Assembly: GCA_031459655.1 (NCBI GenBank) | Contig: JAVKID010000030.1 | Location: 1-31,637 of the forward strand | DNA: 31,637 bases | DNA from: Fervidifonticultor_A octavus_A | GTDB lineage: Bacteria > Sysuimicrobiota > Sysuimicrobiia > Sysuimicrobiales > Humicultoraceae | Reading direction: 5' to 3' | In this document: positions 8,328-17,037 of the stretch, in pieces | Layout: every line of letters begins with the position of its first letter | How positions within the stretch are numbered: position 1 is the first letter of the stretch | The notes under the pieces: generated by a model | Told to the model about the DNA's origin: nothing | Seen by the model: the letters and a program-made list of their open reading frames with translations, nothing else | The model's database searches: none | Program-made: the position numbers and the translations under genes

Positions 8328-9365
8328 ATGCCGATCCGCGTGAGCATCATCGGCGCCTCTGGGTACGGCGGCGGAGAGCTGGTCCGGCTGCTCTACGCGC
8401 ACCCCGGGGTCACCTTGGTCCACCTGACCGCCGAGAGCCGCAAGGCCGAGCCCTACGGTGAGGTCTTTCCCAACCTGCGGGGGCTGGTGCCGCACACCAC
8501 CGAGGACGCCGACCTGGACGCCATCGGCGCCGACTCCGACGTGGTTTTCTTCGCGCTGCCCAACGGGATGGCCATGCGGATGGCTCCCAGGCTGGGGCCG
8601 CGGACGCGGATGGTCGACCTCGGCGCCGACTTCCGGTTCCGCGACCCGGCGGTCTACGCGCGGTGGTACCAGACGGAGCACTCTGCCCCTGACCTGCTGG
8701 CTGAGGCGGTCTACGGCCAGCCGGAACTCCATCGCGAGGAGATCGCCCGGTCGCGCATCGTGGGAAATCCGGGGTGCTATCCCACGGCAGCGCTCATCGC
8801 CGTCGCCCCCTTCATCAAGGCGGGTGTCGTTGAACGCGACGGCCTCATCGTCGACGCCAAGTCCGGGGTCTCGGGCGCAGGCCGCGGGGCGTCGCCGGGC
8901 GTGCACTTCTCCGAGGTCAACGAGAACGTCAAACCCTACAACGTCGCCGCGCACCGGCATACCCCCGAGATCGAACAGGAAGTAGCGGCGCTGGCTGGTG
9001 CGCCCATGCCCGTGACCTTCACGCCCCACCTGATCCCCATGACCCGCGGCATCCTGGCCACCGCCTACCTGCGCCTGGCCCACGGTCTGACTGCGGCCGA
9101 GGCCGAGGGCATCCTGATGGAAGCGTACGCGAAGGAGCCGTTCGTCCGAGTGCTGGCGGGCGGCCTGCCGCAGACGAAGGCGACCTACGGGTCCAACTAC
9201 TGCGATGTGGCGGTCAGGGTCGACTCCCGGGCCGGGGTGCTCATCGTCATGGCCGCCATCGACAACCTGGTCAAGGGCGCGTCCGGACAGGCGATCCAGA
9301 ACATGAACATCATGTGCGGGTTCCCCGAGCGCATGGGGCTCGATGGCCCGCCCCTATTCCCCTAG
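8328..9365 (+). CDS. argC: N-acetyl-gamma-glutamyl-phosphate reductase
   Basis: 345-residue NADPH-dependent enzyme of the third step of arginine synthesis: it reduces N-acetylglutamyl phosphate to the semialdehyde. The N-terminal nucleotide-binding motif GASGYGGGELVRLL and the active-site segment GNPGCYPTAA with catalytic Cys150 are present, followed by SGVSGAGR and the HRHTPEIEQE region. The ATG at 8328 is chosen rather than the in-frame GTG at 8313 because the GTG lies inside the promoter. No ribosome-binding sequence precedes the ATG, in keeping with a leaderless mRNA. First gene of the arginine operon. Confidence 0.95.
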   Translation: MPIRVSIIGASGYGGGELVRLLYAHPGVTLVHLTAESRKAEPYGEVFPNLRGLVPHTTEDADLDAIGADSDVVFFALPNGMAMRMAPRLGPRTRMVDLGADFRFRDPAVYARWYQTEHSAPDLLAEAVYGQPELHREEIARSRIVGNPGCYPTAALIAVAPFIKAGVVERDGLIVDAKSGVSGAGRGASPGVHFSEVNENVKPYNVAAHRHTPEIEQEVAALAGAPMPVTFTPHLIPMTRGILATAYLRLAHGLTAAEAEGILMEAYAKEPFVRVLAGGLPQTKATYGSNYCDVAVRVDSRAGVLIVMAAIDNLVKGASGQAIQNMNIMCGFPERMGLDGPPLFP

Positions 9366-9382
9366 CGCGCTGAGGTGGGTCC

Positions 9383-10600
9383 ATGGCCACGCTGCACCTG
9401 CAGGTGACGCCGGTGGAGGGCACCGTGACGACTCCCCGGGGCTATCGGGCCGCCGGCATCCGCTGCGGCATCAAGCCGGCCGGCAGCGACCTGGCCCTGA
9501 TCGTCTCCGACCGCCCGGCAGCGGCCGCGGGCACCTTCACGACCAACAGGGTCCGCTCGGCCCCCGTGATCCTGAGCGAGGCCAGGCTCGCCTCAGGTCG
9601 CGCTCAGGCCGTGGTGATCAACAGCGGCAACGCCAACGCCTGCACCGGGGCCCGGGGCGCCGCCGATGCGCAGACCATGGCTGACGCCGCGGCCGCGGCG
9701 CTGGGCATCGCGCCCGACCTGGTGCTGGTGGCCAGCACCGGCGTGATCGGCCGGCCGCTCCCGATCGAGAAGATCACCGCCGCGATGCCGGCGCTGATCA
9801 GCGCGCTGGGACCCGACGGCCTGGCCGCGGCCCGGGCCATCATGACGACGGACGCCTTCCCGAAGACCGCGGCGGCACAGGTCCATCTGGGCGACGGCCC
9901 CATCAGCATCGGCGGGATCGCCAAGGGCGCGGGCATGATCCACCCCAATATGGCGACGATGATCGCGGTGCTCACCACCGATGCCGCGGTCGACCCGGCG
10001 CTGCTGCGAGCGGCGTTGCGCTCGGCGGTCGACCAGACGTTCAACTGCATCAGCGTGGACGGCGACACCAGCACCAGCGACAGCGTCTTCCTGCTGGCCA
10101 ACGGGGCCGCCGGCATCTCGCCCATCGCCAGGGAGGACGACCGCTACGCCGCCTTCCTCGCGGGTCTGATCGAGGTGGCCGGCCGGCTCGCCCGGCGGAT
10201 CGTGGAAGACGGCGAAGGGACGACGCGGGTCATCCAGGTCACGGTGCGCGGCGCGCGCTCGGACGCGGACGCCCGCCGGGCCGGACAGACCGTGATGACG
10301 TCGTTGCTGGTCAAGACCGCTTTCCACGGCGCCGAACTCAACTGGGGCCGTCTCGCGGCGGCGGTCGGCCGCAGCGGGGCCGAGGTGGACCCTGACCGCC
10401 TCGCCATCGCCATCGGAGATGTGGTCATCGTGCGCGATGGCGTGGGGATCGCCGAGGCCTACCCAATCGCGGAGCCGTTGGTGCGCGAAGCCCTGGTGCG
10501 CGTGGTGATCGACCTGGGCCTGGGCGACGGGGAGTTCACGGGGTGGACCAGCGATCTGGGCGAGACCTACGTCCGGATCAACAGCGGGTACCTGACGTGA
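9383..10600 (+). CDS. argJ: Bifunctional ornithine acetyltransferase / N-acetylglutamate synthase
   Basis: 405-residue ArgJ. It moves the acetyl group from N-acetylornithine to glutamate and so closes the acetyl cycle of arginine synthesis; many ArgJ enzymes also make N-acetylglutamate from acetyl-CoA. The protein cleaves itself before the threonine in NMATMIAV (Thr192), which becomes the nucleophile of the beta chain. Other family segments are VINSGNANACTG near residue 80, ASTGVIG near residue 120 and the end YVRINSGYLT. The ATG at 9383 has a GAGGTGG ribosome-binding sequence. No separate argA or argE lies in the operon, consistent with the cyclic route. Confidence 0.95.
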   Translation: MATLHLQVTPVEGTVTTPRGYRAAGIRCGIKPAGSDLALIVSDRPAAAAGTFTTNRVRSAPVILSEARLASGRAQAVVINSGNANACTGARGAADAQTMADAAAAALGIAPDLVLVASTGVIGRPLPIEKITAAMPALISALGPDGLAAARAIMTTDAFPKTAAAQVHLGDGPISIGGIAKGAGMIHPNMATMIAVLTTDAAVDPALLRAALRSAVDQTFNCISVDGDTSTSDSVFLLANGAAGISPIAREDDRYAAFLAGLIEVAGRLARRIVEDGEGTTRVIQVTVRGARSDADARRAGQTVMTSLLVKTAFHGAELNWGRLAAAVGRSGAEVDPDRLAIAIGDVVIVRDGVGIAEAYPIAEPLVREALVRVVIDLGLGDGEFTGWTSDLGETYVRINSGYLT

Positions 10601-11580
10601 CGCCGCGCCGCGCGCCGCAGCGGACCAGGCCGATGCCGCCGGGGACTGCAGGCGGCACCGCGGCGCGGGAGGCGTCGGCGGGGGGACAGGCCGCCGGGCC
10701 GACCGCAGGATCGACCATCGATCTCGCCACTGAGGCCCGGCTGATCGCGGCCGGCGTGCGGTATGCTGCGGCCTGGCGCGGCAAGACCGTCGTGATCAAG
10801 TACGGCGGCAGCGTGCTGGAGGCCGGCACGGCCGGCACGGTGGTCGAAGATCTGGTCCTGCTCAAGGGCGCCGGTGTCAACCCGATCCTCGTCCACGGCG
10901 GCGGGCCGGAGATCACCCGGATGCTCGACCGGGTCGGCAAGCAGACCCGGTTCGTTGACGGACTGCGCGTGACCGATGAGGAGACGATGGAGATCGTCGA
11001 GATGGTCCTGGCCGGACGGGCCAACAAGGCCCTGGTGGCCATGATCGGAAGGGCGGGCGGCAGCGCCGTGGGCCTCTCGGGGAAAGATGCCGGCCTCCTG
11101 CGGGCGCGTCGGCTGTCCGGGCTGACAGATCTCGGGCTGGTGGGCGAGGTGGTGGAGGTCCGCGCAGCGATCCTCGAGACGATCAGCGGGTCCGGGCACA
11201 TTCCGGTCATCGCCTCGATCGGAATCGGCGAGGATGGGGTCAGCCTCAACCTGAACGCCGACCATGCGGCGGGCGCGCTGGCCGCCGCCGTGGGTGCCAG
11301 CAAACTCATCATCCTGACCGACGTCCCGGGCGTCATGCGGCCCGACGGCGGGCGGTCGGTGTTGCTCTCCAGTCTGACCGCTGCCGAGGCCCGCCGGCTG
11401 CTCGCCGACGGGACCATCTCGCGGGGGATGGTCCCGAAGGTGGAAGCCTGCCTGGCGGCGCTGGATCAGGGCGTGCCCAGCGCTCACATCATCGGGGCCG
11501 AGGCGCCCCATGCCCTGCTGCTCGAACTGTTCACCGAGGAGGGCATCGGGACCATGATCACGCCGGGAGGTGGGGGATGA
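10597..11580 (+). CDS. argB: Acetylglutamate kinase
   Basis: 327-residue kinase of the amino acid kinase family; it phosphorylates N-acetylglutamate, the usual point of arginine feedback control. Key segments are VIKYGGSVLE (phosphate binding) near residue 65, VHGGGPEI near 100, GLRVTDEETME near 125, NLNADHAAGALA near 220 and LTDVPGVM near 240. The GTG at 10597 overlaps the argJ stop (GTGA); an ATG at 10633 is the alternative. Either start leaves an N-terminal extension of roughly 40-55 residues, rich in Ala, Gly, Pro and Arg, ahead of the conserved domain. ATGA overlap with argD. Confidence 0.94.
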   Translation: MTPRRAPQRTRPMPPGTAGGTAAREASAGGQAAGPTAGSTIDLATEARLIAAGVRYAAAWRGKTVVIKYGGSVLEAGTAGTVVEDLVLLKGAGVNPILVHGGGPEITRMLDRVGKQTRFVDGLRVTDEETMEIVEMVLAGRANKALVAMIGRAGGSAVGLSGKDAGLLRARRLSGLTDLGLVGEVVEVRAAILETISGSGHIPVIASIGIGEDGVSLNLNADHAAGALAAAVGASKLIILTDVPGVMRPDGGRSVLLSSLTAAEARRLLADGTISRGMVPKVEACLAALDQGVPSAHIIGAEAPHALLLELFTEEGIGTMITPGGGG

Positions 11581-12797
11581 CGACCGAGGAGGTCATGGCC
11601 AAGACGGAGCGCTACCTGATGCCCACCTACCGGCGGGCGCCGGTAGCCTTCTCCCACGGAGAGGGCGTATGGCTGGTTGACCTGGAGGGCCGGCGCTACC
11701 TGGACTTCATCGGCGGGATCGCCACCAGCGTGCTGGGCCACAACCATCCCCGGCTGGTCGGCGCGATTTCGGCCCAGGCCGCCCGGATGATCCATGTCTC
11801 GAACCTGTTCCACATCGCCGAGCAGGCCGACCTGGCCCAGTGGCTCGTCGAGCACTCGGCGTTTGACCGCGCCTTCTTCTGCAACAGCGGCGCCGAGGCC
11901 AACGAGGCGGCCATCAAGCTGGCGCGCAAGTGGGGCCGGCTCAAGGGGCGGGACCGGTTCGAGATCATCGTGGCCCAGCACTCCTTCCACGGCCGCACGA
12001 TGGGGACGCTGGCCGCGACCATGCAGCCGAAGTACCAGCAGCCATTCGCCCCGCTGCCGCCGGGATTCGCCGCGGTGCCCTTCAACGACCTCGACGCCCT
12101 GCGCGGGGCGATTGGGGAACGCACCTGTGGGGTGCTCCTGGAGCCGATCCAGGGCGAGGGCGGGATCCATCCGGCCGCGCCTGGCTACCTGGCCGGGGTA
12201 CGCGCGCTGTGCGACGCCCACGACCTGCTGCTGATGTTCGACGAGGTCCAGACCGGGATCGGCCGGACCGGGACCCTCTTCGCCTACCAGCACGAGGGGA
12301 TCGTCCCCGACGTGCTCACGCTCGCCAAAGGGCTGGGCGGCGGATTCCCCATCGGGGCCCTACTGGCCCGGGAGCCGGCCTCGGTGTTTGCGCCGGGCGA
12401 TCACGGCAGCACCTTCGGCGGCAACCCGCTGGCCTGCCGCGCCGCCCTGGCGGTGGTCACCACCGTGGCCGAGGAGCGCCTGCCCGAGCGTGCGGCGGCG
12501 ATGGGGGCGCGTCTTGCCTCCGGGCTGTGGGGGCTGGTCGACCGGGGGCTCGCGGCGGCGGTGCGCGGCCGCGGCCTGCTGGTGGGCCTGGACCTCCACG
12601 GCGAGGCCGCGCCGGTGGTAGATCGCTGCCGCGCCGAAGGACTGCTGGTCAACGCGGTGCAGCCCACCACGCTGCGGCTGGCCCCGCCGCTGATCATCGG
12701 GCCCGACGAGATTGACCAGGCGGTCGCCATCCTGGAAAGGGTGCTGTCAGCCGTGCAGGCTGCGGCCGGGACCGGCATCCCCGCCCGGCGACCATGA
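11577..12797 (+). CDS. argD: Acetylornithine aminotransferase
   Basis: 406-residue class III PLP-dependent aminotransferase that converts N-acetylglutamate semialdehyde to N-acetylornithine. It shows GGIATSVLGHNHP near residue 43, FCNSGAEANEAAIKLAR near 101, the FDEVQTGIGRTG segment near 222 and the PLP-binding lysine Lys251 in LAKGLGGGFPIGA. The ATG overlaps the argB stop by four bases. In related organisms the enzyme may also act on succinyldiaminopimelate. The operon position argues strongly for arginine synthesis. Confidence 0.93.
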   Translation: MTTEEVMAKTERYLMPTYRRAPVAFSHGEGVWLVDLEGRRYLDFIGGIATSVLGHNHPRLVGAISAQAARMIHVSNLFHIAEQADLAQWLVEHSAFDRAFFCNSGAEANEAAIKLARKWGRLKGRDRFEIIVAQHSFHGRTMGTLAATMQPKYQQPFAPLPPGFAAVPFNDLDALRGAIGERTCGVLLEPIQGEGGIHPAAPGYLAGVRALCDAHDLLLMFDEVQTGIGRTGTLFAYQHEGIVPDVLTLAKGLGGGFPIGALLAREPASVFAPGDHGSTFGGNPLACRAALAVVTTVAEERLPERAAAMGARLASGLWGLVDRGLAAAVRGRGLLVGLDLHGEAAPVVDRCRAEGLLVNAVQPTTLRLAPPLIIGPDEIDQAVAILERVLSAVQAAAGTGIPARRP

Positions 12798-12825
12798 TGA
12801 CCATGGGGTCGAGAGGAGCAGGACG

Positions 12826-14055
12826 ATGAGTATCAGGAAGGTCGCACTGGCTTATTCCGGAGGGCTGGACACCTCGGTGGCCATCCCGTGGCTGCGCGAG
12901 ACCTACGGGTGCGAGGTCATCGCGGTCATCGTAGACATCGGGCAGGGCGAGGACCTGGCGGCGATCCGGGCCAAGGCGCTGGCCAGCGGCGCCGCCTCTG
13001 CGCGCGTCGTGGACGTCCGCCGGACCTTCGTGACCGACTACCTGATCCCGATGGTGCAGGCCGGCGCTGTCTACGAGGGCCGCTACATGCTCGGGACCGC
13101 CATCGCCCGGCCGCTCATCGCAAAGACCCAGGTCGAAGTCGCGCTGGCCGAGGGCGCGGATGCGCTGGCGCACGGCTGCACGGGCAAGGGCAACGACCAG
13201 GTCCGCTTCGAACTCGCCTACCAGGCGCTGGCCCCGCACCTGCGGGTCATCGCGCCCTGGCGCGAGTGGCACATCCGCGGCCGCGAACAGGCCATCGAGT
13301 ACGCGGAGGCCCACGGCGTGCCGATCCCGGCCACCCGGGCCCGGCCCTACAGCGTGGATCGGAACCTCTGGCACTGCAGCAGCGAGGCCGGGATCCTGGA
13401 GGACATCTGGGCCGAGCCGCCCGACGACCTCTACCAGTACACGGCCGACCCGCGCTCGGCACCGGATGAGCCCGAGTACCTGGACCTGGACTTCGAGGAA
13501 GGCCGCCCCGTCGGGCTGGATGGGGAGCGGCTGGATCCCCTGGTGCTGATGGAGCGGCTGAATGCCGCTGGCGCCCGGCACGGCGTCGGACGCATGGACA
13601 TGGTCGAGAACCGTCTGGTCGGGATGAAGACCCGCGGCGTCTACGAGACCCCGGGCGGTACGGTGCTCACCGCCGCCCACCGGGACCTGGAGGCGATCAC
13701 GCTGGAGCGCGAGTGCGCCCACTACAAGATGCTGGTCGGGCCGCGCTATGCCGAACTGGTCTACTACGGCCAGTGGTTCTCACCGCTGCGCCAGGCCTTC
13801 GACGCGTTTGTCGCGGCCACGCAGCGGACCGTCACCGGGACCGTGCGCATGCGCCTGTACAAGGGCACCGCCTCGGCCGTCGGCCGTCGGTCGCCCTGCT
13901 CGCTGTACAACCCCGACCTGGCCACCTTCGGGGAGGATGCGGTCTACAACCAGCGCGACGCCGGCGCGTTCATCACCCTGTGGGGCCTGCCAACCAAGAC
14001 CTTCGCGCAGGTCAACCCCCACCTGGTCCGCACGGTCCGTGAGCCCGTCCGCTGA
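12826..14055 (+). CDS. argG: Argininosuccinate synthase
   Basis: 409-residue ATP-dependent ligase joining citrulline and aspartate. The N-terminal PP-loop AYSGGLDTSVA (residues about 8-18) binds ATP; TGKGNDQVRFELAY near residue 120 and the SVDRNLW and CSSEAGILED segments near 178-192 are typical. The ATG at 12826 has a GAGGAG ribosome-binding sequence eight bases upstream, and the preceding 28-bp gap separates it from argD. The ornithine carbamoyltransferase gene argF, which would supply citrulline, is not found between argD and argG. Confidence 0.96.
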   Translation: MSIRKVALAYSGGLDTSVAIPWLRETYGCEVIAVIVDIGQGEDLAAIRAKALASGAASARVVDVRRTFVTDYLIPMVQAGAVYEGRYMLGTAIARPLIAKTQVEVALAEGADALAHGCTGKGNDQVRFELAYQALAPHLRVIAPWREWHIRGREQAIEYAEAHGVPIPATRARPYSVDRNLWHCSSEAGILEDIWAEPPDDLYQYTADPRSAPDEPEYLDLDFEEGRPVGLDGERLDPLVLMERLNAAGARHGVGRMDMVENRLVGMKTRGVYETPGGTVLTAAHRDLEAITLERECAHYKMLVGPRYAELVYYGQWFSPLRQAFDAFVAATQRTVTGTVRMRLYKGTASAVGRRSPCSLYNPDLATFGEDAVYNQRDAGAFITLWGLPTKTFAQVNPHLVRTVREPVR

Positions 14056-15517
14056 GCCGTCCGAGCGCTACCTGATGTGGGGGGGCCGGTTCACCGAAGA
14101 GCCGGACCCCCGCATCGCTCCGCTGCTCAGCTCGCTGCCGGTGGACCGCTCCCTGCTGCGCTGGGACCTGCTGGGCAGTCTGGCGCACCTCACCTCGCTG
14201 GCCTCGGCCGGGGTCGTCCCGGCGGACGCCGCCGCCTCGCTGGGCCGCGCGCTGCGGGCGATGCTGGCCGAGGCCGAGGCCGGCACGCTGGTCCCCGACG
14301 GCGACTATGAGGATGTGCACTCCTTCATCGAGGCCACGCTGGCCGCCCGCCTGGGGCCGGCGGCGGGCTGGCTGCACGCCGGCCGCAGCCGCAACGACCA
14401 GGTCGTGACCGCGTTCCGCCTCGCCCTGAAGGACCGCATCCGACGCCTGGTGGCCGGGATCACCGAGTTGCAGGCCGCGATCACCGACCGCCTCGGGGAG
14501 GCAGAGGGGGTGTTGCTGCCGGCCTATACCCACCTGCAGCGCGCCCAGCCCGTGCTGCTGGCCCACCACTGGCTGGCCTACTTCTGGATGCTGTCCCGCG
14601 ACGCCGGACGGCTACGCGACGCCTTCCTCCGCCTCGACGTCTCACCGCTGGGGTCCGGGGCGATCGCCGGCTCCGGCTTTCCCGTGGATCGGGCCGCGCA
14701 GGCGGCCATGCTTGGCTTCTCGCAGATCAGCGAGAACAGCGTCGACGCCACCGGCGACCGCGACTTCGTGCTGGAGGCCGTCGCCGCGGTGGTCGGGTTG
14801 TTGATCCACCTCTCGCGGTGGGCGGAGGAACTCATCCTGTGGACCACCCAGGAGTTCGGTTTCATCGGGCTCCCCGACGCCCTGGTGACCGGCAGCAGCC
14901 TGATGCCCCAGAAGCGCAACCCCGACCTGCTGGAACTCACCCGCGCCCAGGCCGGCGTCGGCATCGGGGCCCTGACAGGCCTGGCCGCCGTGCTCAAGGG
15001 CCTGCCGCCGGGGTACAACCGGGACCTCCAGGAGGACAAGGCCGCCGCGAAGACCGCGTTCGCCGCGGCCGAGACGGCGCTGGCAGCGATGCGCCTGGTG
15101 GTCTCGCGGATGGTCGTGCACCGCGAGCGCATGGCCGCGGCGCTGCGGGGCGGGTTCCTGACCGCGACCGAAGTCGCCGATTACCTGGTCCGCCGCGGCG
15201 TCCCGTTCAGGGAGGCGCATCACCTGGCCGGACGGGTCGTGCAGGCCGCTGAAGCCGCCCGGTGCGAACTGTGGGAACTCCCCCTGGAGGCCTACCGCCG
15301 GATCTCGCCGCTGTTCGAGGCGGACGTCCTGGAGGCCGCGACCCCGGACGGGGCGGTGGCGGCCAAGGACGTCCCGGGTGGCACGGCGCCGGGCAGGGTC
15401 CGCGAGGCCATCGCCGGTGCGCGGGCGGCGCTGGCCGTGCAGCGCGCCTGGCTCGATCAGGTTGCCGCCGACCAGCGGGCCGCCGAGGCGCGCCTGCTCG
15501 GGGCCGCCCCCGGTTAG
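14039..15517 (+). CDS. argH: Argininosuccinate lyase
   Basis: Enzyme of the fumarase/aspartase superfamily that splits argininosuccinate into arginine and fumarate, the last step of the pathway. Visible are WGGRFTEEPDP at the N-terminus, HAGRSRNDQV near residue 118, THLQRAQPVLLAHH near 165 and the superfamily signature GSSLMPQKRNPD near residue 285. The GTG at 14039, overlapping the argG stop by 17 bp, gives 492 residues; the ATG at 14075, right before WGGRF, gives 480 and is also plausible because neither has a clear ribosome-binding sequence. The enzyme is slightly longer than most relatives (about 460). Confidence 0.95.
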   Translation: MSPSAEPSERYLMWGGRFTEEPDPRIAPLLSSLPVDRSLLRWDLLGSLAHLTSLASAGVVPADAAASLGRALRAMLAEAEAGTLVPDGDYEDVHSFIEATLAARLGPAAGWLHAGRSRNDQVVTAFRLALKDRIRRLVAGITELQAAITDRLGEAEGVLLPAYTHLQRAQPVLLAHHWLAYFWMLSRDAGRLRDAFLRLDVSPLGSGAIAGSGFPVDRAAQAAMLGFSQISENSVDATGDRDFVLEAVAAVVGLLIHLSRWAEELILWTTQEFGFIGLPDALVTGSSLMPQKRNPDLLELTRAQAGVGIGALTGLAAVLKGLPPGYNRDLQEDKAAAKTAFAAAETALAAMRLVVSRMVVHRERMAAALRGGFLTATEVADYLVRRGVPFREAHHLAGRVVQAAEAARCELWELPLEAYRRISPLFEADVLEAATPDGAVAAKDVPGGTAPGRVREAIAGARAALAVQRAWLDQVAADQRAAEARLLGAAPG

Positions 15518-15525
15518 GGTCGTCT

Positions 15526-15978
15526 GTGCGCGCGCGCGAGCGTCGCATCCTCCAGATCGTCGCCAGCCGGCCCATCACCACCCAGGCCGAGCTGGTGGCG
15601 GCGCTGCGCAGCCAGGGGATCCGGGTCACGCAGGCCACGGTCTCCCGCGACATCAAGCGCCTGGGCCTGGTGAAGGTCCCCACCGGGGACGGCGCCTACC
15701 GGTACCAGGCTCCGCAGACGGCTCGCCCATCCCCCCAGGCACTGGAGGCCCGGCTGCGGCGCGCCCTGGCAGACTACGCCACCGACATCGAGGAAGGCTC
15801 GGGCCTGATCCTGGTGAAGACGACCACCGGCAGCGCGGGTACGGTGGCCGAGGCGATCGACGAGGCCGCCTGGCCGGAGATTGCCGGCACGGTCGCCGGC
15901 GACAACACCATCATCGTGGTCCCCCGCAAGCCCGCCCACCGGGCGGCGGTGCTCCGGAGGCTTCGGAGCCTGCTCTGA
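15526..15978 (+). CDS. argR: Arginine repressor ArgR/AhrC
   Basis: 150-residue arginine-responsive regulator. The N-terminal winged helix contains the recognition helix region VTQATVSRDIKRLGLVKV (residues about 30-47); the C-terminal oligomerisation and arginine-binding domain ends with GTVAGDNTIIVV. Length matches the family. The GTG start at 15526 is chosen because it gives the usual N-terminus (RARERRILQIV). It lies eight bases after argH, so it is probably the last gene of the operon it controls. A palindrome in the argC promoter is a candidate target. Confidence 0.95.
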   Translation: MRARERRILQIVASRPITTQAELVAALRSQGIRVTQATVSRDIKRLGLVKVPTGDGAYRYQAPQTARPSPQALEARLRRALADYATDIEEGSGLILVKTTTGSAGTVAEAIDEAAWPEIAGTVAGDNTIIVVPRKPAHRAAVLRRLRSLL

Positions 15979-16001
15979 CCCCTCCGGGGGTGGAGGAGGG
16001 G
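15979..16001 (+). terminator. Possible hairpin after argR (no U-tract)
   Basis: CCCCTCC (15979-15985) and GGAGGGG (15995-16001) can pair as a seven-base-pair GC stem with a nine-base loop, starting directly after the argR stop codon. No run of T follows, so it is not a standard intrinsic terminator; it may weaken read-through from the arginine operon into phoH or be incidental in GC-rich DNA. Confidence 0.35.
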
Positions 16002-16041
16002 TCCAGTTCCCCGCCGAAAGGCGAACGGATAGGAGGTCGGG

Positions 16042-17037
16042 TTGGCCCACCCTGCGCTGAGTGAGGCGACGATTCCGCTTCCCTCCGGCGCGGACGCGGT
16101 CGCTGTCCTCGGGCAGCACGACGCGCTGCTGGAGGTCGTGGAGAAGGAGCTCGGTGCGTCCGTGACCGTGCGCGGCGGCGCCCTGGTCATCCGCGGGACC
16201 CCGGACGAGGTGGGTGCCGCGGTCCGCGTCTTCGACCAGATCCTGGCCCTGGCCCGCAGCGGCCAGTCCGTCACGCCGGCCGATGTCCGCCGGGCCCTGC
16301 GCAACCGGCCCACCCCGTCGGACGCCGGCGGCATCACGATCAGCGGAGAGGTCCTGCTGGTCACCCCGACCGGGAAGCCGATCGCGCCCAGGACCGCGGG
16401 GCAACGGGCCTACGTCGAGGCCATCCGGACCCACGACCTGACCTTCGCCATCGGGCCGGCCGGGACGGGGAAGACGTACCTGGCCGTCGCGATGGCCGCG
16501 GTCGCCCTGCGGGGCCGGTCCGTCCAGCGGCTCATCCTGACGCGGCCCGCCATCGAGGCCGGCGAGAAGCTCGGATTCCTGCCCGGCGACATCGCGGCCA
16601 AGGTGGATCCCTACCTGAGGCCGCTCTACGACGCGCTCTACGAGATGGTCGGCCCCGAGCGCGTGGCGCGCCTCATGGAGCGGGGCGTCATCGAGGTGGT
16701 CCCGCTGGCCTTCATGCGCGGCCGCACCCTCAACGACGCCTTCATCATCCTCGACGAGGCCCAGAACACCACGCGGGAGCAGATGAAGATGTTTCTGACG
16801 CGCATGGGGTTCGGCTCCAAGGCGGTGGTGACGGGCGACATCACGCAGATCGACCTGCCGCGGGACCGGACGTCGGGCCTCGTCGAGGCGCGGGAGATCT
16901 TCAAAGCCATCGAGGGCATCGCCTTCGTGTCCCTGGGTGAAGGGGACGTCGTGCGCCACGAACTCGTCCAGACCATCGTGCGCGCCTACGAGCGCTACGA
17001 GGCGATGCGCGCCGAGCCGCCGTCGGGGATCGGCTGA
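16042..17037 (+). CDS. phoH: PhoH-like ATPase
   Basis: 331-residue PhoH-family P-loop ATPase. After a KH-like N-terminal part (residues about 25-80) comes the ATPase core with Walker A GPAGTGKT near residue 141, the Walker B/DEAQN segment near 236 and TGDITQIDLPR near 265. The TTG start at 16042 is fixed by a strong ribosome-binding sequence, AGGAGGTCGGG, just upstream. The in vivo role is not settled; PhoH is coded next to ybeY in very many bacteria and is linked to RNA metabolism. It overlaps the next gene by one base (TGATG). Confidence 0.93.
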   Translation: MAHPALSEATIPLPSGADAVAVLGQHDALLEVVEKELGASVTVRGGALVIRGTPDEVGAAVRVFDQILALARSGQSVTPADVRRALRNRPTPSDAGGITISGEVLLVTPTGKPIAPRTAGQRAYVEAIRTHDLTFAIGPAGTGKTYLAVAMAAVALRGRSVQRLILTRPAIEAGEKLGFLPGDIAAKVDPYLRPLYDALYEMVGPERVARLMERGVIEVVPLAFMRGRTLNDAFIILDEAQNTTREQMKMFLTRMGFGSKAVVTGDITQIDLPRDRTSGLVEAREIFKAIEGIAFVSLGEGDVVRHELVQTIVRAYERYEAMRAEPPSGIG

